Part shown: piece after piece, positions 29,745-39,808 of the stretch | How the letters are laid out: the number at the start of each line of letters is the position of its first letter | Position numbering within the stretch: the first letter of the stretch is position 1 | Source: an uncultured Ruminococcus sp. | Lineage (GTDB): Bacteria > Bacillota > Clostridia > Oscillospirales > Acutalibacteraceae | Length of the DNA: 64,000 nucleotides | Assembly: GCA_902785555.1 (NCBI GenBank) | Contig: CACZZB010000003.1 | Span: 1 to 64,000 of the forward strand | Reading direction: 5' to 3' | The notes under the pieces: generated by a model | What the model was told of the DNA's origin: nothing | Seen by the model: only the letters and a program-made list of their open reading frames with translations | Database searches by the model: none | Position numbers and translations under genes: made by a program

Positions 29745-30119
29745 CTACTTCAAATCAACCCAATTACCATTTGGATGAATCATCGTTTTATATTGATATG
29801 TTACACCAAAGTAATCAATGACACTCCCGCCATCATAACCATTAACATAAATCTGTAAATTATTTTTATCGTCAAAATACTCGTAAATATCCGAATTAAT
29901 ACATTTGTTATTTTTACAATCGAATAAATCATAAGTAATGCTCGAATCTTCGACGTTTTTTATAATTTGATATCTTCCAGACATAAAAGAAGCAACAACA
30001 TTATTTTTTACTTCATATTTATTTGTAAAATAAACTATACAAGCAAAAATAAAGATAAATAACACAATCACAGTTGACAATATTAAACATACTTTTTTAT
30101 TTTCTTTCGCACTTATCAT
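29745..30119 (-). CDS. Small low-GC membrane protein of unknown function
   Basis: A 124-residue protein with one N-terminal membrane helix (about residues 9-31) and a predicted external domain of about 90 residues. The external domain is rich in Asp, Asn and Tyr and has two Cys in DLFDCKNNKC. No family is recognised. The ATG at 30119 has GGAG 9 bases upstream; the ATG at 30134 would place that site inside the gene. The reading frame is visibly more A/T-rich than its neighbours. It lies between ilvD and the DUF1385 gene with its own terminator, which is consistent with recent acquisition. Confidence 0.65.
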   Translation of the reverse strand: MISAKENKKVCLILSTVIVLFIFIFACIVYFTNKYEVKNNVVASFMSGRYQIIKNVEDSSITYDLFDCKNNKCINSDIYEYFDDKNNLQIYVNGYDGGSVIDYFGVTYQYKTMIHPNGNWVDLK

Positions 30120-30142
30120 TTTATCAAACTCCATATGATATA

Positions 30143-31804
30143 TTAGTTTGTAGAAAGAATAGCTCCCTTATCGGCTGATGTTACAAGAGCCGCATATCTT
30201 GCAAGATAGCCTTTTACATCCTTTTTGAGAGGTGTCCAGCCCTTGCGTCTTTCGGCAAGTTCTTCATCACTTACCTTGATATTTATGGTATTTGCATTTA
30301 TATCTATTTCGATAATGTCACCGTCTTTTACAAGTCCTATATTACCGCCTGCTGCTGCTTCCGGTGAAACGTGTCCTATTGATGCACCTCTTGTTGCACC
30401 GGAGAAACGTCCGTCTGTGATAAGTGCAACTGTGCTGCCGAGACCCATTCCCATGATAGCAGATGTAGGATTGAGCATCTCACGCATACCCGGACCGCCC
30501 TTAGGACCTTCATAGCGGATAACTACTACATCACCTTCAACTATCTTTCCTCCTGTGATAGCTGCCATAGCTTCTTCTTCACTGTTGAATACCTTTGCAG
30601 GTCCCGAATGTTTAAGCATTTCGGGAGCGACCGCAGAACGCTTTACTACACAGCCATCGGGAGCAAGATTTCCTCTGAGTACGGCAATACCGCCCGTCTG
30701 ACTGTACGGATTCTCAACAGGTCTGATGATATCGGGATTCTTATTGATACAGCCCGATATATTTTCTGCAACGGTCTTGCCCGTAACTGTAATCAAATCT
30801 GTTTTCAGCAAGCCAAGCTTGTTTATTTCATTCATTACAGCATAAATGCCGCCTGCCTCGTTCAAATCTTCCATATATGTTCTTCCTGCCGGTGCAAGGT
30901 GACAAAGATTCGGAGTATGTGAGCTTATCTCATTGGCTATGTCAAGGTTGAGTTCTATACCGCATTCATGGGCAATAGCCGGCAAATGCAGCATACTGTT
31001 TGTACTGCATCCGAGTGCCATATCCATTGTGAGGGCATTTCTGAAAGCGTCCTCCGTCATGATATCACGGGGCTTTATGTCTTTTTCAAGAAGTTCCATA
31101 ATTTTCATGCCTGCACGTTTGGCAAGCTGTATCCTGTCAGAGTAAACTGCAGGGATAGTTCCGTTGCCCCTGAGAGCCATTCCGAGAACCTCTGTCAGAC
31201 AGTTCATGGAGTTAGCCGTGTACATACCCGAACATGAACCGCAGCTCGGACATGCTTTATTTTCATATTCATCAAGTTCTTCGGCTGTTATCTTTCCTGC
31301 ATTATAAGAGCCGACTGCCTCGAACATACTTGAAAGACTTGTTTTATGACCCTGAACATGACCGGCAAGCATAGGACCGCCGCTGACGAAAATTGCCGGG
31401 ATATTGAGTCTTGCTGCTGCCATGAGAAGTCCGGGAACGTTCTTGTCACAGTTCGGTATCATTACAAGAGCGTCAAAAGCATGAGCAAGAGCCATTGCCT
31501 CGGTTGAATCCGCTATAAGGTCACGGGTTATCAAAGAATATTTCATGCCCTGATGACCCATTGCTATACCGTCACATACAGCTATTGCAGGGAATACAAC
31601 AGGATTTCCTCCTGCCATTGCAACACCTATCTTGACAGCATTTGTGATCTTGTCAATATTCATGTGACCGGGCACTATCTCGTTATATGAGCTCACAATA
31701 CCTATCAGAGGTTTGGAAATCTCCTCATTTGTCATGCCGAGTGCATGGAGCAGTGATCTCTGAGGAGCACACTGCACACCTTTTTTCATATTATTGCTTT
31801 TCAT
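30143..31804 (-). CDS. ilvD: Dihydroxy-acid dehydratase
   Basis: A 553-residue iron-sulfur dehydratase of branched-chain amino acid synthesis, converting dihydroxyacids to 2-oxoacids, the substrates of IlvE. Cluster Cys are in NCDKNVPG and [16 protein letters not shown]. The C-terminal [23 protein letters not shown] motif is intact. AAAGGTGA precedes the ATG. It appears monocistronic; no T-box or leader peptide is visible in its short leader. Confidence 0.97.
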   Translation of the reverse strand: MKSNNMKKGVQCAPQRSLLHALGMTNEEISKPLIGIVSSYNEIVPGHMNIDKITNAVKIGVAMAGGNPVVFPAIAVCDGIAMGHQGMKYSLITRDLIADSTEAMALAHAFDALVMIPNCDKNVPGLLMAAARLNIPAIFVSGGPMLAGHVQGHKTSLSSMFEAVGSYNAGKITAEELDEYENKACPSCGSCSGMYTANSMNCLTEVLGMALRGNGTIPAVYSDRIQLAKRAGMKIMELLEKDIKPRDIMTEDAFRNALTMDMALGCSTNSMLHLPAIAHECGIELNLDIANEISSHTPNLCHLAPAGRTYMEDLNEAGGIYAVMNEINKLGLLKTDLITVTGKTVAENISGCINKNPDIIRPVENPYSQTGGIAVLRGNLAPDGCVVKRSAVAPEMLKHSGPAKVFNSEEEAMAAITGGKIVEGDVVVIRYEGPKGGPGMREMLNPTSAIMGMGLGSTVALITDGRFSGATRGASIGHVSPEAAAGGNIGLVKDGDIIEIDINANTINIKVSDEELAERRKGWTPLKKDVKGYLARYAALVTSADKGAILSTN

Positions 31805-31848
31805 TTTTTATATCACCTTTCAAAAAATATAAGATACTTATAAAGAAC

Positions 31849-31877
31849 ATTTTATCACGATTTTTTTATAATATCAA
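31849..31877 (-). promoter_or_regulatory. ilvD promoter
   Basis: Minus strand TTGATA, a 17-base spacer and TAAAAT, about 45 bases before the ilvD ATG. Confidence 0.65.
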
Positions 31878-31887
31878 CAAAAACTTT

Positions 31888-33228
31888 TCAGTTTTTCCAA
31901 AAAGCATGAACGGAATTTATTACTTCCTCAGCGGTTATATTCAGTTCATCATCTGCATTTGTAAGGAATATCTCTGCACAGAATACAGCATTTGCTTTTG
32001 TACTGTCAACATTAAGCACTATCATATCCTTTTTATTGACATCGGAATATTCCTCAGCAGTATATCTGTAGATTTCAAGTATCTTGTCACCGAATGAAGA
32101 TGTCTTTGAATTCCATATATAGAAGGTCATTTTTCTGATATCGGGGTCTGAAACTGCCGTTACGGTATTATTTATCCACTTATTGGGCATTGTGATATAA
32201 TACCTGTCATTGTAGTTTATGACCGTATTCATTTTCGTGCCGAGTGCCTTATTATATACAGAATACTGTTTCCATGCTGTCATACTGCATACATTCACGG
32301 AATTTGCCGAAGCCGGCAGAGGAGTTACAACGGGTACTTCTATTATACCGTCGTTATCTGAATCACGGGAATAGATAGTATCCTTTCTTGCAGTAGGATT
32401 TGAATAAACTCCGTTGTCTTCCGTAACAAGGGGATTCTGTAAATTTTCGCCGTCAAAATATATAAGCTGTGATGTCAGGATATTACCGTTTTTTGCACCG
32501 TCGATAACAACGCCTTTCTGATTCTGTGCAATATTTCCGACCGTCACGTTGACAAATGATATAACTTCGGGGTCTGTTTCAAGCGAATATTTAGCAATGG
32601 GTTTTTTTTCCTTTTCGGAATGTTGCAGAACTTTAAACGTAGCAGGATTTTTCTGTGTAGCGAGCGACATTAAGATTATATCATCAACATTGTCATCCGT
32701 TATATCAGCTATCACCATTTCGTCATAGGTATCTTCAATGGCTATTTCATAAGCCGTATCGGATACATAATAGGCACTCAGGGTTTTTTGTGAATTGCTG
32801 TATCCTGTCCATCCGATTATAATTTCATCTGTGCCGTCATTGTTCAGGTCACTGAACATCACACGGTCAACACCCGAACCGCTGTTCGGAAAATTTCCTA
32901 TGCACTGCCATTCACCGTCAATAAATGATATTATACAGGCATTTATTTTTGTATTGTCATTGTCCGAAGCATACAGGGCAAGAGCAAATTCATTGACAGC
33001 TTTTTCGCTTTTCATCGTAATTGCGGAACGGTATTCACCATTCTGAGGATATTTGAACGTATACTTTCCGTTAGCCTGCTTTGAGATGATATTCTGTATC
33101 TCGGCTTTGTCACCTGTTGCTCTCGGAGGCTTCAAAAGAGTATTTCCCCCGAATGAAGTTGAACATCCGCTCAATAAGATAATGCTTAAAGACAATATTA
33201 TTGATAATATCAGATTTTTATTTTTCAT
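31888..33228 (-). CDS. Lipoprotein with FG-GAP/VCBS-like calcium-binding repeats
   Basis: A 446-residue secreted lipoprotein. The signal peptide ends in LLSGC (Cys about residue 20). The body has beta-propeller-type repeats with EF-like Dx(D/N)xDG loops: [27 protein letters not shown] and [13 protein letters not shown], as in FG-GAP/VCBS proteins. The start at 33228 has GGGAGAA upstream and overlaps the trmB stop by 11 bases, so the two are coupled. Function unknown; a surface adhesion or scaffold role is only a guess. Confidence 0.8.
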   Translation of the reverse strand: MKNKNLILSIILSLSIILLSGCSTSFGGNTLLKPPRATGDKAEIQNIISKQANGKYTFKYPQNGEYRSAITMKSEKAVNEFALALYASDNDNTKINACIISFIDGEWQCIGNFPNSGSGVDRVMFSDLNNDGTDEIIIGWTGYSNSQKTLSAYYVSDTAYEIAIEDTYDEMVIADITDDNVDDIILMSLATQKNPATFKVLQHSEKEKKPIAKYSLETDPEVISFVNVTVGNIAQNQKGVVIDGAKNGNILTSQLIYFDGENLQNPLVTEDNGVYSNPTARKDTIYSRDSDNDGIIEVPVVTPLPASANSVNVCSMTAWKQYSVYNKALGTKMNTVINYNDRYYITMPNKWINNTVTAVSDPDIRKMTFYIWNSKTSSFGDKILEIYRYTAEEYSDVNKKDMIVLNVDSTKANAVFCAEIFLTNADDELNITAEEVINSVHAFWKN

Positions 33229-33892
33229 CGGGCAGTTCTCCCTTAACGGCAATAAGAAATTTTATCTTTATCCCTTCATCAGAAAACATTTTTTCATGTT
33301 CGGTCATAATATTAGGTTCATATCCCGAATCATGCAAATTGTATGTCATATATTTCACTGAAAAGCCACATTCTTTGAAATAATCAAGGCTTTCCTCAAA
33401 AAGCTCATCATCATCTGTTTTGAAATGAATTTCAGCGTTGTCTTTGAGAAACTTCCTGTAATTCATCAATTGTCTTGTATGCGTAAGACGGCGTTTCTTA
33501 TGCTTTGAACGAGGCCACGGGTTGCAGAAATTAATATATATCCTGTCTGTTTTATCGTTTTCATCAAGCATCAAATCAATTCTTTCAATATTATGAGCTG
33601 TCAGCAGAACATTATCCGTAGGGATATCTTTTTCTTTATATACTCTTTCAACATTCCTTTTCGCAAGACCGAGCATTTCAAATTTTATGTCTATTGCGAG
33701 CCAATTCACATTGAGATTACTTGAAGCAGCCTGTGATATAAAACCGCCCTTTCCGCAGCCCAGTTCTATATATAAAGGCTGTTCTTTTTTAAAAAGTTCT
33801 TTCCACTTTCCTTTGAAGTTATCGGGGTCTTTAATAAAAAAACTGCTTGCCTCAAGCTCAGGCTTAGCCCATGGCTTATGTCGGATTCTCAT
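33218..33892 (-). CDS. trmB: tRNA (guanine-N7-)-methyltransferase
   Basis: A 224-residue SAM methyltransferase forming m7G46 in tRNA. The SAM loop is [10 protein letters not shown], and the [17 protein letters not shown] segment carries the catalytic region typical of TrmB. The start at 33892 ([13 protein letters not shown]) matches the family N-terminus and has AAGGAAG upstream; 12 further in-frame codons are ignored. Confidence 0.95.
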   Translation of the reverse strand: MRIRHKPWAKPELEASSFFIKDPDNFKGKWKELFKKEQPLYIELGCGKGGFISQAASSNLNVNWLAIDIKFEMLGLAKRNVERVYKEKDIPTDNVLLTAHNIERIDLMLDENDKTDRIYINFCNPWPRSKHKKRRLTHTRQLMNYRKFLKDNAEIHFKTDDDELFEESLDYFKECGFSVKYMTYNLHDSGYEPNIMTEHEKMFSDEGIKIKFLIAVKGELPDEK

Positions 33893-33983
33893 TTTATCAT
33901 CTTCCTTAATTTTATTTGCACGAATCAATTATATCAAAAGCTGATGCAGAGATTTTTCTTTGAAAGAATAATATATTTTTTTA

Positions 33984-34022
33984 CGAAAAAAGACGGCTGT
34001 GAATAAACTATCCACAGCCGTC
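33984..34022 (-). terminator. ppdK terminator
   Basis: GACGGCTGTG / CACAGCCGTC hairpin with TTTTTT following on the minus strand. It sits 40-80 bases past the ppdK stop. Confidence 0.85.
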
Positions 34023-34063
34023 AAATTATATTTTCAGAGTTTCATGGACTCAAGGTTCTGAAA

Positions 34064-36691
34064 TCAGCCCTCTTTGATTGCAGCCTGAGCAGCAGCAAGA
34101 CGAGCTATCGGTACTCTGAACGGTGAGCATGATACATAATCAAGACCGATTTCATGGCAGAATTCAACTGATGAAGGATCGCCGCCGTGTTCACCGCAGA
34201 TACCGCAGTGGAGTTCGGGACGGGTTGCCTTACCGAGCTTGATAGCCATCTTCATGAGCTTGCCAACGCCTACCTGATCGAGTTTAGCAAACGGATCGTT
34301 CTCGAAGATCTTAGCATCATAGTATGCACTGAGGAACTTACCTGAGTCATCACGGCTGAAGCCGAATGTCATCTGAGTAAGGTCGTTGGTACCGAAGCAG
34401 AAGAACTCAGCCTCTTTAGCTATATCGTCAGCTGTAAGAGCTGCACGAGGAATTTCTATCATTGTACCAACTTCATATTTAAGATCAGCACCTGCAGCAG
34501 CTATTTCAGCGTCAGCTGTTTCAACTACTACCTTCTTAACGTACTTCAATTCTTTTACTTCGCCTACGAGCGGAATCATTATCTCGGGCTCTACTTTCCA
34601 ATCCGGATGAGCTTTCTGAACATTGATAGCTGCACGGATAACAGCAGATGTCTGCATCTTAGCTATCTCAGGATATGTAACTGCAAGACGGCAGCCACGG
34701 TGACCCATCATCGGGTTGAACTCATGGAGTGAGCTGATGATCTCTTTGATTCTTTCAACAGATTTGCCCTGAGCAGCTGCGAGCTTCTCAATGTCAGCTT
34801 CTTCTGTCGGAACGAACTCATGGAGCGGAGGATCAAGGAATCTGATAGTAACAGGATTGCCCTCGAGAGCTTCATAAAGAGCCTCAAAATCGCCCTGCTG
34901 TACAGGAAGGATCTTAGCAAGAGCTGCTTCTCTTTCTTCAACTGTATCTGCACAGATCATTTCTCTGAATGCGTCGATTCTGTCGCCTTCAAAGAACATA
35001 TGCTCTGTACGGCAAAGACCGATACCTTCTGCACCGAGTTCACGAGCCTTTTTAGCATCAGCAGGTGTATCAGCGTTAGTTCTTACTTTGAGTCTTCTGT
35101 ATTTGTCAGCCCATGCCATAACTGTTGCAAATTCATCTGCGATAGTAGCCGGAACTGTCGGGATAATACCGTCATAGATATTACCTGTTGAACCGTCTAT
35201 TGAGATAAAGTCACCCTCATGGAATTCCTTGCCTGCGAGTGTGAACTTCTTGTTTTCTTCATCCATAGCGATATCCGAGCAGCCTGATACGCAGCATGAA
35301 CCCATACCACGAGCAACAACGGCAGCGTGTGATGTCATACCGCCACGAACTGTAAGGATACCCTGTGATGCTTTCATACCTGTAATGTCTTCAGGAGATG
35401 TTTCAAGTCTTACGAGAACGACTTTCTTGCCTGCTGCATTCCAAGCTTCTGCATCTTCTGCTGTAAATACTATCTGACCGCAAGCTGCACCAGGTGATGC
35501 ACCAAGACCCTTGCCGATCGGGGTAGCTGCTTTAAGAGCTTTCGCATCGAACTGAGGGTGGAGAAGTGTATCAAGGTTACGAGGATCGATCATAGCAACA
35601 GCTTCTTTTTCTGTTCTCATACCTTCTTCAACGAGGTCAACTGCTATTTTAAGAGCAGCCTTGGCTGTTCTCTTACCGTTTCTGGTCTGGAGCATATAGA
35701 GTTTGCCGTGTTCAACCGTGAACTCCATATCCTGCATATCTCTGTAGTGTTCTTCGAGAGTAGCACAAACCTTCTGGAACTGTTCAAAAGCTGCCGGGAA
35801 TTTATCAGCCATTTCCTGTATTTTCATAGGTGTACGAACGCCTGCAACAACGTCTTCACCCTGTGCATTTGTAAGGAATTCACCGAACAAGCCCTTGTCA
35901 CCTGTAGCAGGGTCACGTGTGAATGCAACGCCTGTACCACAGTCATCGCCCATGTTACCGAATGCCATTGACTGTACGTTGACAGCAGTACCCCATGAAT
36001 ACGGGATATCATTGTCACGACGGTAAACGTTAGCTCTCGGGTTATCCCATGAACGGAATACAGCCTTGATAGCTTCCATAAGCTGAACTTTCGGGTCTGA
36101 CGGGAAATCATCACCGATCTTAGCTTTGTATTCAGCCTTGAACTGATTAGCGAGTTCCTTGAGGTCATCTGCATCAAGTTCAACGTCCTGAGTTACGCCT
36201 TTTGCAGCCTTCATCTTGTCTATAAGTTCTTCAAAGTATTTCTTGCCGACTTCCATAACAACGTCGGAGAACATCTGAATGAATCTTCTGTAGCAGTCCC
36301 AAGCCCAACGGGGGTTGCCTGACTGTTTAGCGATAACTTCAACAACTTCTTCGTTAAGACCAAGGTTAAGGATTGTATCCATCATACCGGGCATAGAAGC
36401 TCTTGCACCTGAACGAACTGAAACGAGGAGAGGATTTTCTTTGTCACCGAATTTTTTACCGGTGATTTCTTCCATCTTTGTGATGTACTCCATTATCTGT
36501 CCCTGGATCTCATCATTGATTTTTCTGCCGTCCTCATAGTACTGTGTGCAAGCCTCTGTTGTAATTGTAAAGCCCTGCGGAACAGGAAGACCAAGTCCTG
36601 TCATTTCAGCAAGGTTAGCACCCTTACCGCCGAGAAGTTCACGCATATTAGCATTACCTTCGCTGAAAAGATATACCCATTTTTTAGCCAT
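34064..36691 (-). CDS. ppdK: Pyruvate, phosphate dikinase
   Basis: An 875-residue enzyme interconverting PEP, AMP and PPi with pyruvate, ATP and Pi. Order: N-terminal ATP-grasp domain (GGKGANLAEM near residue 20), swivelling phosphohistidine domain with the His in GGMTSHAAVVARG (about residue 455), and C-terminal PEP/pyruvate barrel with LHCGICGEHGGDP. Length is standard for PPDK, not PEP synthase. AGGAGG and an extended -10 precede it. Common in cellulose- and starch-degrading Clostridia, where it can replace or complement pyruvate kinase. Confidence 0.98.
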   Translation of the reverse strand: MAKKWVYLFSEGNANMRELLGGKGANLAEMTGLGLPVPQGFTITTEACTQYYEDGRKINDEIQGQIMEYITKMEEITGKKFGDKENPLLVSVRSGARASMPGMMDTILNLGLNEEVVEVIAKQSGNPRWAWDCYRRFIQMFSDVVMEVGKKYFEELIDKMKAAKGVTQDVELDADDLKELANQFKAEYKAKIGDDFPSDPKVQLMEAIKAVFRSWDNPRANVYRRDNDIPYSWGTAVNVQSMAFGNMGDDCGTGVAFTRDPATGDKGLFGEFLTNAQGEDVVAGVRTPMKIQEMADKFPAAFEQFQKVCATLEEHYRDMQDMEFTVEHGKLYMLQTRNGKRTAKAALKIAVDLVEEGMRTEKEAVAMIDPRNLDTLLHPQFDAKALKAATPIGKGLGASPGAACGQIVFTAEDAEAWNAAGKKVVLVRLETSPEDITGMKASQGILTVRGGMTSHAAVVARGMGSCCVSGCSDIAMDEENKKFTLAGKEFHEGDFISIDGSTGNIYDGIIPTVPATIADEFATVMAWADKYRRLKVRTNADTPADAKKARELGAEGIGLCRTEHMFFEGDRIDAFREMICADTVEEREAALAKILPVQQGDFEALYEALEGNPVTIRFLDPPLHEFVPTEEADIEKLAAAQGKSVERIKEIISSLHEFNPMMGHRGCRLAVTYPEIAKMQTSAVIRAAINVQKAHPDWKVEPEIMIPLVGEVKELKYVKKVVVETADAEIAAAGADLKYEVGTMIEIPRAALTADDIAKEAEFFCFGTNDLTQMTFGFSRDDSGKFLSAYYDAKIFENDPFAKLDQVGVGKLMKMAIKLGKATRPELHCGICGEHGGDPSSVEFCHEIGLDYVSCSPFRVPIARLAAAQAAIKEG

Positions 36692-36741
36692 TGGAAATTA
36701 CCTCCTAGATATTTTTTTACTTGACTGGGTTGTCTTGATAT

Positions 36742-36750
36742 ATTATAACA
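36742..36750 (-). promoter_or_regulatory. ppdK extended -10 promoter
   Basis: TGTTATAAT on the minus strand, about 50 bases before the ppdK ATG, with no clear -35. An extended -10 can function without one. Confidence 0.6.
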
Positions 36751-36839
36751 TATCATTCAGAAAATTTCTATTGTTTTTTGAAAAAATTTTCAAAAAAAAC
36801 AAAAATTTTCCTATGAAATTATGCAATATCATTGTCAAG

Positions 36840-38246
36840 TTATTCGGAATCTTCTTTTTCCTCGATAAGAACAGGGATTTTTATAGTAACTGTCGTACCG
36901 ACACCCTCTGTACTGTCTATATCAAGAGTACCGTTGTGAAGTTTAACTATTTCATCAGCCACTGCAAGACCTATTCCCGAACCCCTGACAGTCTGATTTG
37001 CCTTATAGAATTTCTGTTTTACTTTCGGAAGGTCTTTGGCAGATATTCCGCAGCCGTTGTCGGCTATGACTATTATTACCTGACCGTCTGTTTCCTCTGC
37101 ATTTATCGTAACGACACCCTCTTTATCCGAATATTTCAGGGCATTGTCTATGATATTTATGAACACCTGACGCAGACGGTTCCTGTCACCGAGAACTATC
37201 GGAAGTATCTCGGGTTCATCATATACTATATGCTTATTTTCGGAATTTGCACGTTCACGGAGCATATATACAGATTCATCAAGCTCCGCAAGTATATCGA
37301 GCTTATCCATTATAAGCACCATTCTGTCCTGCTGTATCCTTGAAAAATCGAGTACCTCCTCAACTATCCCGTTAAGCCTTTCGGTTTCCTTTACTATGAT
37401 AGAAATACCCTTCTCAAGAGTTTTTTGATCGCTGCATTTGTCAAGCTGCATCGTTTCAGCCCAGCCCTTTATTGCAGTGAGAGGTGTACGCAGCTCATGC
37501 GATACGGAAGATATAAAGTCATTCTTCATTTTATCGGCTGTACCAAGTTCACCTGCCATATAATTTATGGTATCGCACAGGTCGCCTATCTCATCATCAT
37601 AGAATTTATTGATTCGGGCATTGAAATCCCCCTGAGCGATTTTTTTGGCTGTATCCGTTATTTCCCTGACAGGCTTGACTATTGAACGCAGAAAATATGT
37701 GCTTGATACGAATATGAAAAACAGCACTATCAAGCCCACCATGCACATCATTGAAATTGATATGAATATCTTCCTGTCGGATTCTTCGAGTGACACGACA
37801 TATCTTATTGCACCCGTGGGAATATTCCTGCTGTCGGAAATAACTCTCGTCACAGCCATTACATTTTCACCGGAGCTTAAACTGCCGTGCCAGTTCCCGA
37901 AATTGTCCACGTCCTTGAGTGCAAGTTCATAGTCAGGCATTTTCTGCTGATTATCGGGGGCAAATCCCGTTGAAGTTATGATGACTTTTCCGTCACTGTT
38001 GATGACCATAAGCTCCATAAGCTCCTTGTCGGGAAAATTTTCTACATAATCCCTTGCCGTTTCGGTGAAATCCGCAGACGAATTGAATATATTCACGAGT
38101 TCCGTTGAACGTCCGTTAAGTATCTGAAACACGTCGTTGTAATAAAATCCCTGAACGATAACAGCAAATACCAATATTACTATGAATAATATTATCAGTA
38201 TCACGCCAAACATATTGACAAGCCATCTTCTTGTTATTCCTTTCAA
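36840..38246 (-). CDS. Membrane sensor histidine kinase
   Basis: A 468-residue sensor kinase: TM1 about residues 10-32, extracellular sensor domain 33-158, TM2 about 160-186, HAMP about 187-240, HisKA with the phosphorylated His in SSVSHELRTPL (His250), and HATPase_c with NALKYSD, DNGCGIS and GSGIGLAV boxes. Architecture resembles WalK/PhoR/ResE kinases without a PAS domain. The likely start is TTG with GGTGG upstream. It lies 36 bases after its response regulator. Confidence 0.93.
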   Translation of the reverse strand: MKGITRRWLVNMFGVILIILFIVILVFAVIVQGFYYNDVFQILNGRSTELVNIFNSSADFTETARDYVENFPDKELMELMVINSDGKVIITSTGFAPDNQQKMPDYELALKDVDNFGNWHGSLSSGENVMAVTRVISDSRNIPTGAIRYVVSLEESDRKIFISISMMCMVGLIVLFFIFVSSTYFLRSIVKPVREITDTAKKIAQGDFNARINKFYDDEIGDLCDTINYMAGELGTADKMKNDFISSVSHELRTPLTAIKGWAETMQLDKCSDQKTLEKGISIIVKETERLNGIVEEVLDFSRIQQDRMVLIMDKLDILAELDESVYMLRERANSENKHIVYDEPEILPIVLGDRNRLRQVFINIIDNALKYSDKEGVVTINAEETDGQVIIVIADNGCGISAKDLPKVKQKFYKANQTVRGSGIGLAVADEIVKLHNGTLDIDSTEGVGTTVTIKIPVLIEEKEDSE

Positions 38247-38282
38247 AAAAACACCACCGTTTCAAGCCGTTTGCTTTGAATT

Positions 38283-38993
38283 TTAATTATCATTCGTTTC
38301 CCATTTATAGCCCAAGCCCCATACAGTCGTGATATATTTAGGTGAGGAGGGATTGTCCTCTATTTTCATACGCAGACGACGGATATTTACATCAACTATT
38401 TTTTCCTCACCCGCATACGGCTCACCCCATACTTTTTTCAGGATATCACTCCTGTCAAGGGCTTTTTTGGGATTTGAAAAGAAATACTCCATTATCTGAA
38501 ATTCCACCTGTGTCAGTTCAATGACTTTGCCTTTTTTCATAAGGGAATGATTTTTGAGATTAAGAACGAAATCGCCTGAACGTATCTCCTCTTTGAAATT
38601 ATTTTCGGAACGCATTTCCGCAATAGCTATTCTCCTGTAAAGAGCGTCAACCCTTGCGACAAGCTCGGTCGGACTGAACGGCTTGGTCACATAGTCGTCT
38701 GCACCGTTCATAAGAGCCGATACCTTGTCCATTTCCTGAGTTTTTGCCGAAAGCATTATGATACCAAGACCGTTGTTTTTCTTTCTGAGCTCCTTGCACA
38801 CCTGCAAGCCGTCTTTTTCGGGCATCATCACATCAAGTATAACGATATCGAAATCACCATTTGCATTATCATATTTTTCTACGGCAACCGCTCCGTTTTC
38901 AGCCTCTGTTACATTATATCCTGCTCTTTCAAGGTTTATAACGACAAAATCCCTTATAGCCGTTTCATCTTCCGCTACCAAAATATTTTTCAT
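38283..38993 (-). CDS. OmpR-family response regulator
   Basis: A 236-residue two-component regulator: receiver domain (residues 1-120, phosphoacceptor Asp54 in VILDVMMP, conserved Lys in DDYVTKPF) and winged-helix OmpR/PhoB DNA-binding domain (about 140-236). The start at 38993 (MKNILVAEDE) has AAGGAG 9 bases upstream; the 22 upstream in-frame codons do not fit the family. Partner of the downstream kinase. Confidence 0.94.
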   Translation of the reverse strand: MKNILVAEDETAIRDFVVINLERAGYNVTEAENGAVAVEKYDNANGDFDIVILDVMMPEKDGLQVCKELRKKNNGLGIIMLSAKTQEMDKVSALMNGADDYVTKPFSPTELVARVDALYRRIAIAEMRSENNFKEEIRSGDFVLNLKNHSLMKKGKVIELTQVEFQIMEYFFSNPKKALDRSDILKKVWGEPYAGEEKIVDVNIRRLRMKIEDNPSSPKYITTVWGLGYKWETNDN

Positions 38994-39015
38994 AATTCTG
39001 TTCTCCTTTTTATAC

Positions 39016-39675
39016 TCAAGAATTTTTATATATTTTCCAAGCCTCTTTTGCCCATTCACGGTCTATTTTTATAAAACCGTGCTGTTTGCCGAATCCTTTG
39101 AAATACTTTTTTACTATACCCATTGAACGCTCATAGACTTCAAGACGAGTTGTCTGGATATACGGACGGTTTTCACTGCCTACAAAAAACTGAAAGCTGA
39201 TAGTATTTTCACTTCTGTCCATATCAAGGAAATATCCCGACGATACCGTCATGTTTGCACTTTTTTCAACTATCCTCTCAACAGCATATTTTGCAAGCTC
39301 CACCGCCATATCATCTGCACCGAAATCAAATATTGCTATCTTTTCTTTCAGTTCATTGACACCCGATACAATACGTTTTTTGATATAAGACAGCTCAAAA
39401 AATTCTTTTTCGAGTTTTTCATCAACGACGACTTTTCTTTTTGTATCGGGTATGTAATACACCATGAACTTATTTTCTATATCATTATACAATAACGGGT
39501 GAAGCAGGTCACTCTCATGACCGCACTTCGGACATTTCCATTCAAAAAACTTATCCTCAAATATCCGTTTTTTCATATCGGGAAAGCTTTTGCCGTTCAT
39601 ACTGCATATCAGCTCGGTTTCCGATTCCTTGGAACATTTCGGACAAATTATCATCTTATTTACCTTTTCAGACAT
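39016..39675 (-). CDS. CpXC-domain zinc-ribbon protein
   Basis: A 219-residue cytoplasmic protein with an N-terminal CpXC domain: CPKC at about residues 11-14 and CPKCGHE at about 48, a four-Cys zinc ribbon. A C-terminal region of unknown fold follows. The start at 39675 has GCAGGTGA upstream. It is the first gene of an operon with the response regulator and kinase, 22 bases before the regulator. This suggests that it works with, or is controlled by, that two-component system. Function unknown. Confidence 0.8.
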   Translation of the reverse strand: MSEKVNKMIICPKCSKESETELICSMNGKSFPDMKKRIFEDKFFEWKCPKCGHESDLLHPLLYNDIENKFMVYYIPDTKRKVVVDEKLEKEFFELSYIKKRIVSGVNELKEKIAIFDFGADDMAVELAKYAVERIVEKSANMTVSSGYFLDMDRSENTISFQFFVGSENRPYIQTTRLEVYERSMGIVKKYFKGFGKQHGFIKIDREWAKEAWKIYKNS

Positions 39676-39704
39676 AAAATTCACCTGCAAATTTTTTTGA
39701 TACA

Positions 39705-39733
39705 ATTATAACACATAAACATTGGTTTGTCAC
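39705..39733 (-). promoter_or_regulatory. Promoter of the CpXC-two-component operon
   Basis: Minus strand GTGACA, a 17-base spacer and TATAAT, extended by TGT before the -10. Confidence 0.65.
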
Positions 39734-39761
39734 ATATATTTTACAGATTTTTGGGAAATAA

Positions 39762-39797
39762 AAAATTCTCTCCGTCAAAAATCCTTGGCGGAGAGAA
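39762..39797 (-). terminator. Terminator after the CAP-repeat protein gene
   Basis: TTCTCTCCG / CGGAGAGAA hairpin followed by TTTTTTA on the minus strand. Confidence 0.75.
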
Positions 39798-39808
39798 CCA
39801 TCAATATA

